The position numbers and the translations under genes were made by a program. DNA of 64,000 bases from NCBI RefSeq assembly GCF_037478005.1, contig NZ_CP144164.1, positions 2,046,001-2,110,000 of the forward strand. The letters run 5' to 3'. Below are positions 1 through 8,773 of this stretch, in pieces. Below the pieces are notes generated by a model. That model was not told the origin of the DNA. It did no database searches and saw nothing but the letters and a program-made list of their open reading frames with translations. The number at the start of each line of letters is the position of its first letter. Within the stretch, counting starts at the first letter, position 1. The DNA is from Alteromonas sp. M12 (GTDB lineage Bacteria > Pseudomonadota > Gammaproteobacteria > Enterobacterales > Alteromonadaceae).

Positions 1-2433
1 GCACAATCCTGGGACAATGAGTTTAGATTTTCAGGTAGTAAACACCTAATAAAAGACAAATTAGCTGTAGCTGTTAAAGTTGCTGGCTCAGAACAAAATT
101 TCCGTCGTGATACGGCGAACTGGGACGATCGTGCCTTTGTAAACGAAGATGTCGCAAATGTTGCTGAGTTTATCGAAAGACATGGGTTAGAAGAGAATGC
201 GAGTATTTATGCACCAGTTCGCGCTAGGCAGATTACTGAAAATGCACGCGGAGATAGAATATCTGCTACTGGTAATATCGAGTGGCAGGCAAGCGAGAGT
301 ATTAAACTCGGTGCGAATATTTTGTATACCAAACGTGTTCTTGACGAGAGCAATATGGAAGATGTCAATTTTTCCATTCGTTCTCAACTCGATTCACGTT
401 ATACCAGAGGTCCTAATGCTGGCGAAGTAATGCAATCTGTAGAGTTGCTTGGTAACCCTGTACGTTTAAATGATGCCGAAGATGGTTCGCCAATTTACAC
501 GGTTGATCAAGTTGAATTAACTAACGTTACGTGGGCGCCTGCCAATCGACTGTTTTCTTACACTGAAGAAGCAAAAGGAATTTTTTTATATGGTGATTAC
601 GTAAGCGATGACTGGTTAATCGATAGTACAATCAGCGCATCTAGTTCAAGTAACCAATTTATCAATGAAGGGATTGATATACGTCATCTTACATCGGCAA
701 ATAATAATGGTTTTGAACCCACAGGAATTACAGGTACCATCAACACTGGCAACGGTAACTTAGGCGAAGCATCATCTACCTTACAAGGTTGGGATACGTT
801 TACCTATTCAGGCGATTGGAGCAGTGTTCCGCTTTCAAATTTCGACACTCGTTTAGATAAATCTGTGAATGGTGGAAGAGACGTTCGACTTTATATAAAT
901 GGTCGTGTTGACCGTCCTGAACGAGACTTTAATAGCTTTGAAGCCAACTTTAGACGCTATATCGATTTTGGTACTGATGTCGCTAAACTTTCGTCTGTTA
1001 AATTTGGGGTTCGTCAGTCTAATGAGGAGTTAATAAACGATGACTTCAGAATTGGCGCTGGCGGGATAAATACCGAAGGGCTGTCGGAGGACACCATCTT
1101 TCTAGATTCGCTTACATCAGATAGTCAAGCTGAATATTTTAATGGCGACTTTCCTGGCTATTACGGGATTAACAATGGTTGGCGAGTGCTTGATTCTGAA
1201 AACCTAAGAACTATGCTGCAAACTGATAGGGATATACCAGAAGGGGCTGAGTTTGCAGGTGATACTGGCTGGTTAATTCGTACCGCTAACGGTCTCAACC
1301 AATTTTACACTAACAACTTTTCAGTTGAACAGCAGATTAATGCAGCCTATGTCATGGCAGATTTTGAAGGTGAATTAGCGGGTATCTTTTATTCAGGTAA
1401 TTTGGGCGTTCGACATGTTCAGACGAAAAATGATCTTATAGGTTCAGGCTTTGTTGAGGGAGAGGACGTACCATTCATTACTAGCAATGAATATAAACAT
1501 ACGCTTCCTTCACTCAATATCTCGTTGGAACTTCAAGAAGACCTGATATTAAGAACCGCTTATGCAGAAGGATTGGTACGGCCTAATTTGCGCGCCCAAA
1601 CACCGAGCGGCACTATCAACTCTACACCCAACAGAGTCACCATAGAGAACCCTAGGAGCGATGTAAAACCTTACACATCAAAAAGTTATGACATATCTCT
1701 AGAATGGTACAATCGAGAAGGAAGCGCTATTTCTTTCGGTTACTTTAAAAAAGAAATAACCAATTTGTTTGGTGACAGACAAACTGTTTGCCCTGTTGGA
1801 GCAGAAGCACAATTTGATGGTCTCGTTGGACAACTCGAACGAATAGATCAACCAGATGGTGGCTTTATTTGTCAGGAAGCAGGCTCTTTCACAGATCCCC
1901 AAACAGGCGAAATTACACAAAATCGTGAAGTTGTAATTCAAGAATATCCAAATATTGATGCAACGATTGACGTAAACGGTTATGAATTGGCAATACAACA
2001 AAACCTCGACTTTTTGCCTTATCCTTGGAATGGATTTGGTGGTGTATTTAACTACACTTACGTTAAAACAGATGAGGGTGACGATGCTCCTCCTATGACA
2101 CGCATAGCACCACGTTCGTATAATATCATCACGTATTGGGAAAACGACGGGATTTCAATTCGCTTTTCTTACAATTGGCAAGATGAGAAACTCCTGAGTG
2201 CTGGTGGCGGTGATCCGAATTTTCTTGGTAGTGATGCTCGGTCACAAACATCTGGTGGACGTTTAGATGCAGCTTTAGCCTATAAATGGAGTGAAAACTT
2301 GAAGCTGAACCTGAATGCGTTCAACCTCAACAACCGCCAAGAGTATGACTTTATTGGTGGAAACGAAGATGCGATACATCGAGTTCGTTATTCGGGCCGA
2401 CAGTATCAAATCTTTGCTAGCTATACGTTTTAA
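1..2433 (+). CDS. TonB-dependent receptor, C-terminal part (5' end outside window)
   Basis: The reading frame is open from base 1, so this is the 3' part (about 810 residues) of an outer-membrane TonB-dependent receptor; the plug and TonB box lie outside the window. What is visible is a beta-barrel: alternating aromatic and polar strands, repeated N-L/N-G loop turns, and the terminal strand ending Y-Q-I-F-A-S-Y-T-F, the usual C-terminal aromatic signature of outer-membrane barrels. An internal ATG at 322 is not a real start because coding sense continues upstream of it. By context it imports oligosaccharides released from the sulfated rhamnose/uronate polymer. It converges with the sulfatase operon and ends at a long hairpin. 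Family assignment is firm; the substrate is inferred only from neighbours. Confidence 0.92.
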   Translation, partial: AQSWDNEFRFSGSKHLIKDKLAVAVKVAGSEQNFRRDTANWDDRAFVNEDVANVAEFIERHGLEENASIYAPVRARQITENARGDRISATGNIEWQASESIKLGANILYTKRVLDESNMEDVNFSIRSQLDSRYTRGPNAGEVMQSVELLGNPVRLNDAEDGSPIYTVDQVELTNVTWAPANRLFSYTEEAKGIFLYGDYVSDDWLIDSTISASSSSNQFINEGIDIRHLTSANNNGFEPTGITGTINTGNGNLGEASSTLQGWDTFTYSGDWSSVPLSNFDTRLDKSVNGGRDVRLYINGRVDRPERDFNSFEANFRRYIDFGTDVAKLSSVKFGVRQSNEELINDDFRIGAGGINTEGLSEDTIFLDSLTSDSQAEYFNGDFPGYYGINNGWRVLDSENLRTMLQTDRDIPEGAEFAGDTGWLIRTANGLNQFYTNNFSVEQQINAAYVMADFEGELAGIFYSGNLGVRHVQTKNDLIGSGFVEGEDVPFITSNEYKHTLPSLNISLELQEDLILRTAYAEGLVRPNLRAQTPSGTINSTPNRVTIENPRSDVKPYTSKSYDISLEWYNREGSAISFGYFKKEITNLFGDRQTVCPVGAEAQFDGLVGQLERIDQPDGGFICQEAGSFTDPQTGEITQNREVVIQEYPNIDATIDVNGYELAIQQNLDFLPYPWNGFGGVFNYTYVKTDEGDDAPPMTRIAPRSYNIITYWENDGISIRFSYNWQDEKLLSAGGGDPNFLGSDARSQTSGGRLDAALAYKWSENLKLNLNAFNLNNRQEYDFIGGNEDAIHRVRYSGRQYQIFASYTF

Positions 2434-2455
2434 ATATTCGCGCTAAATTAGAGTT

Positions 2456-2505
2456 AAAAGCTTAATGATAACAAAAAGGCAATTTGCCAAAATCATTAAG
2501 CTTTT
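2456..2505. terminator. Bidirectional terminator hairpin
   Basis: A perfect 14-bp inverted repeat (aaaagcttaatgat at 2456-2469 with its complement at 2492-2505) encloses a loop that holds a small second hairpin. It lies between the convergent receptor and sulfatase genes, and A/T runs flank it on both sides, so it can serve both strands. Confidence 0.8.
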
Positions 2506-2546
2506 CTTTAATTTGATTACCCATCGTTCCCACGTAATTAAAGTTT

Positions 2547-4016
2547 TTAATCGTTTTTTGTCGTAGGCGAAGCAGCATTATTTGCTAACTTTGGCTTATT
2601 ATGAAAAGAGGGCGCATGGGTGGGGAAATTCTCATCTAACAAATTTTTTAAATTCTGTTCCACGAGTTTATATTTTGTTTGTCCCGCAACATTTTCAAAC
2701 GTTACAAGACTATCTTCATGGAGATATAACTCTTTAAACAAAACTTCCTGGCTATCAGCATTTCGCCATTCAGTATATCGCCAGATTCCATCTGTCACAC
2801 TAATACCCATAAGTTTTTTACCGCGTGTAAATAGACTATAAGCAGCCTTATCCCATGACATGCCTGGATTATCTAATAAGGTGGTGAGGCTTTTGCCATC
2901 CGTTTTTGGGGGCGAGAGCCCTGCGACCTCGGCGATGGTTGGGAATATATCAATATTTTCAATTAGCGCGGCAGACGTGACGTTGGCTTTACGATTTTTA
3001 TGTGCGGTTTCGCGACTGATAATTAATGGTACGCGCGTATCTAGTTCCATATTAGTGTGTTTGTTCCAAGCACCATATTCACCAAGTTTGTAACCATGAT
3101 CACTCATAAACACTATCATTGTATTGTCGCGCAGTTTTAGGTCGTCAAGCGCTTGCATTACTTTACCCACTTGCGCATCCATATAACTTACTGACGCGTA
3201 ATAAGCATGGATCAATGTCTTGGTTAATTCGTCACTAACATCACCGTCTTTTGGAATGCCGCCGTACATTCTTAATTCATTCCAATTAGTTAAGGCTAAA
3301 CGGAACATGTTGTCAGGCTTTTTTCGACTAGGTACAGTAAATTCATTTCGGTCGTACAAATCCCAATATTTTTTAGGCGCATTAAAAGGTAAATGCGGTT
3401 TACTAAATCCAACTACCATCAAGAACTTATCGTCTTTTACTTTATTTAACGTCGCAATTGCATCGTTAGCTACTTTGCCATCTTTATAAAAATCATCCTC
3501 GACTTCTCCAGCTTCATAGGCAAATTTCCTTTCTTTATTTCCGTCATTGGCATAAAAGTTATCGAGTTTTTTTATGTGAGTAGTCCAGTTTTCCTGATCG
3601 TCGGTAACACTGTGGTAAACTTTTCCAATACTAATTGTTTGATAGCCGTTTTCTTTAAATAACTGGGGCATCGAGACGATATTCGGCTGATTGGGTCTTA
3701 GACGCCCCGCTTTATCTATACTATATAGACCTGTGGTTTCGGGGCGCAGCCCAGTCATTATGCTAACACGGGAGGGACCGCAAATAGCTTGTTGTGCATA
3801 AGCTCGAGTAAATTTCACTCCTTGCTTTGCTAACTCGTCAATATTAGGACTAATCACATGTTTATTACCGTAAGTACCTAGATCTACACGTAAATCATCG
3901 ATTAAAAAAATGACTACATTAGGTTGTTTTTGTGAGGCATTTACATGAATTGACAGACTCATCGATAGCATTAAAACTGCCATCACAAAAAATATATACT
4001 TAACTTGCTTTGCCAT
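2547..4016 (-). CDS. S1-family sulfatase (iduronate-2-sulfatase-like)
   Basis: Exported type I sulfatase that should remove sulfate esters from the glycan. The metal-binding start P-N-V-V-I-F-L-I-D-D and the formylglycine motif C-G-P-S-R are both intact; an R-P-E-T-T-G stretch follows, as in iduronate-2-sulfatase-like members. A hydrophobic signal peptide precedes the catalytic domain. I chose the start at 4016 (Met-Ala-Lys), because AGGA sits 8 nt upstream of it; a longer frame from 4031 would add five residues but has no ribosome-binding site. It is the last gene of a four-gene minus-strand operon (sulfatase, GH105, GH105, sulfatase) and follows the upstream GH105 by about 27 bp. Activity needs a sulfatase-maturing enzyme, which is not in the window. 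Sulfate position specificity cannot be read from the sequence. Confidence 0.93.
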   Translation of the reverse strand: MAKQVKYIFFVMAVLMLSMSLSIHVNASQKQPNVVIFLIDDLRVDLGTYGNKHVISPNIDELAKQGVKFTRAYAQQAICGPSRVSIMTGLRPETTGLYSIDKAGRLRPNQPNIVSMPQLFKENGYQTISIGKVYHSVTDDQENWTTHIKKLDNFYANDGNKERKFAYEAGEVEDDFYKDGKVANDAIATLNKVKDDKFLMVVGFSKPHLPFNAPKKYWDLYDRNEFTVPSRKKPDNMFRLALTNWNELRMYGGIPKDGDVSDELTKTLIHAYYASVSYMDAQVGKVMQALDDLKLRDNTMIVFMSDHGYKLGEYGAWNKHTNMELDTRVPLIISRETAHKNRKANVTSAALIENIDIFPTIAEVAGLSPPKTDGKSLTTLLDNPGMSWDKAAYSLFTRGKKLMGISVTDGIWRYTEWRNADSQEVLFKELYLHEDSLVTFENVAGQTKYKLVEQNLKNLLDENFPTHAPSFHNKPKLANNAASPTTKND

Positions 4017-4043
4017 GGCAGATTTCCTCATGCTGATTGATAT

Positions 4044-5273
4044 CTATTGCTCTTCTTTCCACTTCGTCATTTCTGATGCGGCAAGCAATACAGCTCCTGC
4101 ACCGTAAAATTGAGTTTCATGCTCTGAAACCGGATCGGGTGACTTACCTACTTGTTGTACCCAATTGACCTTGCCATTGGCTTGGGTCGCTTTTTCTATC
4201 GCTTGCCAGCCTTTTAACACTGATGTTTTGTACTTAGCGTCAGTAAGGATTCCATTATTAACACCCCATGCTAAGCCGAAGATGATAAATGCCGTGCCAC
4301 TCGTTTCCGGAGTTTTCACCTTATTAGGATCAAGTAGTGAAGGCGACCAATAACCATTAGGTTTTTGGATAGCTTGTAAAGCCGCAGCATAACGTTTATA
4401 CAGTTCGATATAGCGTTGGCGAGAAGGGTGTTCTTTGGATAAGTCATCAATAATTAATGGTAAACCTGCAAAAACCCAACCATTTCCTCGACTCCAGAAT
4501 ACTGGTTTGCCATTGTCACTTTTTTTATCGAAATAACGACTATCACGAAAGAATAAGCCGTGTTTTTCTGAAAATAAATAGTCAACTGTGGCCCAATATT
4601 CTTTGTCAGCGTAATCGAAATATCTGTTATCGCCGGTAATATTACTAAGTTTTAACCAAGTCCGTGGCGCCATAAACAAGGCGTCAGACCAACACCATCG
4701 GTCTTGGCATGCTCCTTCAAAGCCCCGACGTCGCGGTTGTTCATCGATCATTTCCAAACTCACTTTGGGAGGGGCGGCCAATATTTTGTCAAACATCTTT
4801 TTGGTCGGTTTGTACGCTTCTTGATTACCTGTTTGTTCTGTTAACCATAAAAACGTTTGACCTATGGCATGGTCATCAGCGTGCATAGGTCGCTTTAACA
4901 ACAATTGATAATCTTGTTCTTGCGCCATTTTTTCAATATGAGCGAAAGCGTTTCTGTCATTCACGGTTTCAACCCAGCGTGTTAAGCCTATATAAAATGC
5001 GGCTTGGATCCATCCCAATGGATTTGACGAACTGTTGTGATATCGCTCAGCTAGATAATCATAATTGTCATCTTCAAGCTGTTTAATTTGCCACTGAGCA
5101 ACTTTCTGCCCAAGTGATTGAGCAGATTGCTGTATTTGTTGTGAGGTTCTGACTATCGTTTGTGGCGTACCAACTATCGTCTGATTGGTGTACGTGTTAG
5201 AAGCAGAACCACATCCGTTGGCAGCCAATGCGATAAGCACCGTTAATCCACATAGCGTTAATTTGCTACGCAC
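4044..5273 (-). CDS. GH105 unsaturated uronyl hydrolase (second of tandem pair)
   Basis: Family GH105 (YteR/YesR-like) alpha/alpha-barrel that hydrates and releases the 4,5-unsaturated uronic acid left at the non-reducing end by polysaccharide lyases. Visible markers are the H-A-D-D-H segment and R-W-C-W-S-D-A-L-F-M-A-P, which contains the expected catalytic Asp. The N-terminus is a lipoprotein-like signal ending A-N-G-C. I place the start at the GTG at 5273, which overlaps the TAG stop of the upstream GH105 as TAGTG and has GGGA just upstream; a TTG at 5285 would extend it by four residues. This overlap implies translational coupling. It is clearly paralogous to its neighbour along its whole length, so the pair arose by duplication and may have diverged in linkage or sulfation tolerance. 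Confidence 0.92.
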   Translation of the reverse strand: MRSKLTLCGLTVLIALAANGCGSASNTYTNQTIVGTPQTIVRTSQQIQQSAQSLGQKVAQWQIKQLEDDNYDYLAERYHNSSSNPLGWIQAAFYIGLTRWVETVNDRNAFAHIEKMAQEQDYQLLLKRPMHADDHAIGQTFLWLTEQTGNQEAYKPTKKMFDKILAAPPKVSLEMIDEQPRRRGFEGACQDRWCWSDALFMAPRTWLKLSNITGDNRYFDYADKEYWATVDYLFSEKHGLFFRDSRYFDKKSDNGKPVFWSRGNGWVFAGLPLIIDDLSKEHPSRQRYIELYKRYAAALQAIQKPNGYWSPSLLDPNKVKTPETSGTAFIIFGLAWGVNNGILTDAKYKTSVLKGWQAIEKATQANGKVNWVQQVGKSPDPVSEHETQFYGAGAVLLAASEMTKWKEEQ

Positions 5274-6502
5274 TATTTTTCCCAATTAATCATTTCAGAT
5301 GCTGCTAGTAATACGGCTCCGACACCATAAAGTTGTGAATCTGTCTCTTTTACCGGATCAGGTGATTTACCTACGTGTTGTACCCAGTTTACTCGGCCAT
5401 TTGCTGCGACCGCTTTTTCTATCGCAGCCCAACCTTTCTCAACGACTTGTTTTGTTTTTTCATCAGTTAAGATGCCATTATTAACCCCCCAGGCTAACCC
5501 AAATGTGATAAACCCAGTGCCACTGACTTCCGGAGTTTTCACCTTGTTCGGATCCATCAACGAAGCCGGCCAATAACCTTCTTTTGTCTGTAACTTAAGT
5601 AACCCCGCTGCATTCTTTTTATATAATTCAATGTAGCGAGGTTTAGATGGGTGATCGTCAGGTAATTCATCAATGATTAACGGAATCGCAGCAAACACCC
5701 AACCATTCCCACGTCCCCAAAAGACCGGTTCGCCATTGTCACTCTTCAAATCAAAATAACGACTATCTCGGAAAAACAATCCGTATTTGTCAGAAAATAA
5801 ATAGTCAGCACTGGCCCAGAATTCTTTATCTGCATATTCAAAATATTTAGGGTCGCCAGTAATATTGGTCATTTGCAACCATGCGCGAGGTGCCATAAAT
5901 AGTGCATCTGCCCAGCACCAGCGAAGTTGACAGTTACCTTCTAAGTGAACTTTTCCTGAGCCAGAAGCGGTTTCGTCTAACATTTCCAAACCTACTTGTG
6001 GCTTGTTGGCCAAAATCATATCGAATACTGCTTGAGTAGGTTTGATTGCATCCATATTATCTGTTTGTTCTGCTAACCATAGGTAGGTTTGGGCTATTGT
6101 ATGGTCATCTGCGTGATAGGGGCGATCTAACAACAATTCATAATCTTCTTGTTTGGCCATATTTTTCATAAACTCTAGAAGCGATTGATTTTTCGTTGTT
6201 TCTGTCCAGCGAGTTAAACCAATATAAAAAGCTGCTTGGATCCAAAATTTTGCATTTTCAGATTTCGCTCTATGTGATTCTGGAATGTAACTTAAGTTAC
6301 CTAATTGCTCGATTTGCCATTGAGCTGCTCGGTCGGCAATATTTTTAGCCGATGCAGGAATAGTTTGAGCGGAAATACTAGTGCTAGTTTGAGATGGTTC
6401 GTCCTTATTTAATCTAGTGGTTGATTGCTCATTGTCGCATCCAGCTAATAACAAACTAACTGTTAAGGGTAATATTGCTAACGTTTTACTGAGGTTTTGC
6501 AT
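5273..6502 (-). CDS. GH105 unsaturated uronyl hydrolase (first of tandem pair)
   Basis: GH105 enzyme removing the terminal unsaturated glucuronyl/galacturonyl residue from lyase products. The protein (409 aa) starts with a textbook lipoprotein signal, L-L-L-A-G-C with the lipidated Cys at residue 22, so it is membrane anchored. Y-H-A-D-D-H-T-I-A-Q-T-Y (129-140) and R-W-C-W-A-D-A-L-F-M-A-P (194-205, putative catalytic Asp199) match the family. It overlaps the next GH105 by one base at the proposed GTG start and lies 115 bp downstream of a sulfatase gene in the same operon. The product is a 5-keto-4-deoxyuronate, which KduI and the RpiB-like protein encoded further right could process. Family confidence is high; ulvanic versus pectic substrate is inferred from the locus. 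Confidence 0.93.
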   Translation of the reverse strand: MQNLSKTLAILPLTVSLLLAGCDNEQSTTRLNKDEPSQTSTSISAQTIPASAKNIADRAAQWQIEQLGNLSYIPESHRAKSENAKFWIQAAFYIGLTRWTETTKNQSLLEFMKNMAKQEDYELLLDRPYHADDHTIAQTYLWLAEQTDNMDAIKPTQAVFDMILANKPQVGLEMLDETASGSGKVHLEGNCQLRWCWADALFMAPRAWLQMTNITGDPKYFEYADKEFWASADYLFSDKYGLFFRDSRYFDLKSDNGEPVFWGRGNGWVFAAIPLIIDELPDDHPSKPRYIELYKKNAAGLLKLQTKEGYWPASLMDPNKVKTPEVSGTGFITFGLAWGVNNGILTDEKTKQVVEKGWAAIEKAVAANGRVNWVQHVGKSPDPVKETDSQLYGVGAVLLAASEMINWEK

Positions 6503-6617
6503 AATATGTCTCGTTGTCGTGTTTCACTTTTATTTGTTTATCGAAATAATTTACTTTGCTTGCATTGCTGCCTATGTCATCAACGTTTTTGTATTAGATA
6601 CTTGTCTAATATTATTG

Positions 6618-8126
6618 CTACTGTCCATATTTAGGCTCGGCTTGATTGCGAATATTGATAAAGTTATTTCTTTGTTTTACTTCTTGAGTTCTTTGCTGTT
6701 CATAGGTTTTGATATATTGGTCAACCTTTTGACTCAGTTCTGTTACCACATCTTTATGTTGTATAGAATCGATAAGGTTGAATTCTTCTTGCGGATCTTT
6801 TTCTAAATCATACAGTTGCTGAAATCCATTTTTATAGAAGTCTATATATTTCCATTTCTCAGTTCGCAAACCAACGGTAGGGGGGATAAAGGTTCTTCTA
6901 GGTTGGTACATGTGTTCAAAGAAGAATTCTTCTCGCCAATCAATTTCATTGGGTTCACTTAACAGTGGAAGCAAACTTTTACCTTGGTAACTTGACGGAG
7001 CATCAAGGCCAGCTAAATCAACAATAGTGGAAGCAATGTCAATATTTAACGCCATTTTTTCCGCTTCAGGAATGTGTTCATTTTTGTTTCTTGGATCATA
7101 GATAATTAGCGGTATTCGTAGATCTTCTTCCCAGCCAAACCACTTACCAGCTAATTGGCGCTCGTTAAGGTTGTAACCGTTATCACCCATATAAATAATT
7201 ACGGTGTTATCGGCCATACCTGTTTCTTCTAATTTTTGATAGATCATGCCCACTGCTTTATCAACCGCGCTAATTGCGCGGTAATAACGTTTCACCATTC
7301 TTTGATATTTTTCAGGCGTATCGTAACGCCACTGCCATCGTTCACGGCCAATGGAGCGTTTCAAAAACTCAGGTAGAGCTTGGAAGGTAGCATCATCTGA
7401 AAACTTCGCAGGTGGTATGGTGACGTCTGCATACATGGTTTCAAATTCTTCTGGGTAATGGTACTGGTCTTCTAAATCTGCATCGTGGGCGTGAGGATTC
7501 CAAAAATTAACTGACATGGTCCAAGGTTTATTTGAGTCTTTTGATTGTTCAATGAAATCCTTCGCCAATTCCGCAATATAATATGTTTGCGGCATGCTTT
7601 TACCCTGATACTGTTCTGTTTTTGATTGCAACAAAGGTTTAAAAAAATCAAACCTATCTTTGTCTTTTCCAGAAAGCCCTATTTCATATTTACCAACAAA
7701 CGCAGAAAGATAACCACCTCGTTTTAACACTGCCGGGTACATATTTGCAGACTCTTCTATACCGGTTTTAGGGCGTCCAAAAGTAAAGTCGTGAGTTCGT
7801 TCAGTTAGCCCCGTCAATATGCTGACTCTACTTGTAGCGCAAATAGGGGTTGTTACAAAAGCATTTTTAAATAGTGTGCCTTTATCAGCTAACTCATCCA
7901 AATTAGGGGTTTTAACGATAGGGTGGTATTTGCCCAACATATCCCACCGATGGTCGTCAGCTAAAATAAACAATATATTAGGTTTTGATGTGGTTAAACT
8001 TTGGGGGACAGTGTTGCTGGTGCAAGCACTGATAATTGTTAAAGTAGTGAGTACGAGCATCACTACCATCAATTGGTATTGTAGAGATGTTTCAAGTTTA
8101 TGATAAATTTTAGTCGATAAATTCAT
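6618..8126 (-). CDS. S1-family sulfatase, lipoprotein, CATSR active site
   Basis: Type I sulfatase (502 aa). N-terminal signal ends I-S-A-C with lipid Cys35, followed by the metal-binding K-P-N-I-L-F-I-L-A-D-D-H-R-W. The formylglycine motif is C96-A-T-S-R100, with Thr instead of the commoner Pro at the third position; this variant is known in some S1 subfamilies and need not mean inactivity. The C-terminal domain has the usual Y-I-D-F-Y and Y-D-L-E-K-D-P-Q-E substrate-side elements. It is the first gene of the four-gene minus operon and its promoter must lie in the 8127-8773 divergent region, where a 10-bp-phased array occurs at 8267-8302. It differs strongly from the other two sulfatases, suggesting a different sulfate position or glycan residue. 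Confidence 0.92.
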   Translation of the reverse strand: MNLSTKIYHKLETSLQYQLMVVMLVLTTLTIISACTSNTVPQSLTTSKPNILFILADDHRWDMLGKYHPIVKTPNLDELADKGTLFKNAFVTTPICATSRVSILTGLTERTHDFTFGRPKTGIEESANMYPAVLKRGGYLSAFVGKYEIGLSGKDKDRFDFFKPLLQSKTEQYQGKSMPQTYYIAELAKDFIEQSKDSNKPWTMSVNFWNPHAHDADLEDQYHYPEEFETMYADVTIPPAKFSDDATFQALPEFLKRSIGRERWQWRYDTPEKYQRMVKRYYRAISAVDKAVGMIYQKLEETGMADNTVIIYMGDNGYNLNERQLAGKWFGWEEDLRIPLIIYDPRNKNEHIPEAEKMALNIDIASTIVDLAGLDAPSSYQGKSLLPLLSEPNEIDWREEFFFEHMYQPRRTFIPPTVGLRTEKWKYIDFYKNGFQQLYDLEKDPQEEFNLIDSIQHKDVVTELSQKVDQYIKTYEQQRTQEVKQRNNFINIRNQAEPKYGQ

Positions 8127-8773
8127 TTTGATGGCTCTTAGGCTTGGCTAAAGATGACGATCTTGGCGCTTAGTTCGCTTATTGAGCATGAAAGCCCTAC
8201 CCAGATACTTAATTCCGATATCCAGTTCAAAGATATTACACCTATTTAACTATCCAATAACAATAGCAGACATTTTAGAGCAAATAAACTCAAAATAAAT
8301 CATTGGTTGTTTCACATTCTTGTTGTGGCTACATATAGGCTTTAAATTTTAGCTTGTCGAAGATTACGAACCATAGGTAATTCACAATAAGTCGATTAGT
8401 TTTCGACTACCTGTTTGGCTAAAAATTTAATCAACACAGGCTGACAATAATCACTCTTCCATATCCAATTTAAGTTGCTAATACGGCAAATTATTAACCC
8501 ATGTGATGACTGATGGCGTTACAAATTTAATTTTTTGACGTAATATGCTTTAAATTAATCTGTTTTGATAATAAGCTGGGGGGTGACAACTTTGTTGCTA
8601 GATTGTTTCTTATTGTTAACGAGTCCGAGTCAAGGGCAACTGGGCATAAGTTGATAATAGTTCAAGACGTAAAAAGAAAATAAGAGCGCAATGGATACCA
8701 TGTTATTAAATAGCAGAAAGAATGCTGGTGAATACGGGTCTGCAAAAGTAGCAATCCGTAAGGCTAAATTATT
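8127..8773. promoter_or_regulatory. Divergent intergenic region (sulfatase/GH105 operon and GH39-like/GH78 operon)
   Basis: This 647-bp AT-rich stretch holds no credible gene. It must carry promoters for both divergent operons. Two weak members of the 10-bp-phased word family are seen: on the minus strand TGATTT, TGAGTT, TGCTCT and TGTCTG (8302 down to 8267), and on the plus strand TGACGT, TGCTTT, TAATCT and TGATAA (8536-8571). They are less regular than the arrays at 29735 or 37528 and need statistical support. Confidence 0.5.

Noticed and set aside
6417-6806. A 129-codon hydrophobic frame on the plus strand
   Set aside because: It lies opposite the GH105 start and sulfatase end, has no ribosome-binding site and shows composition typical of antisense to coding DNA.
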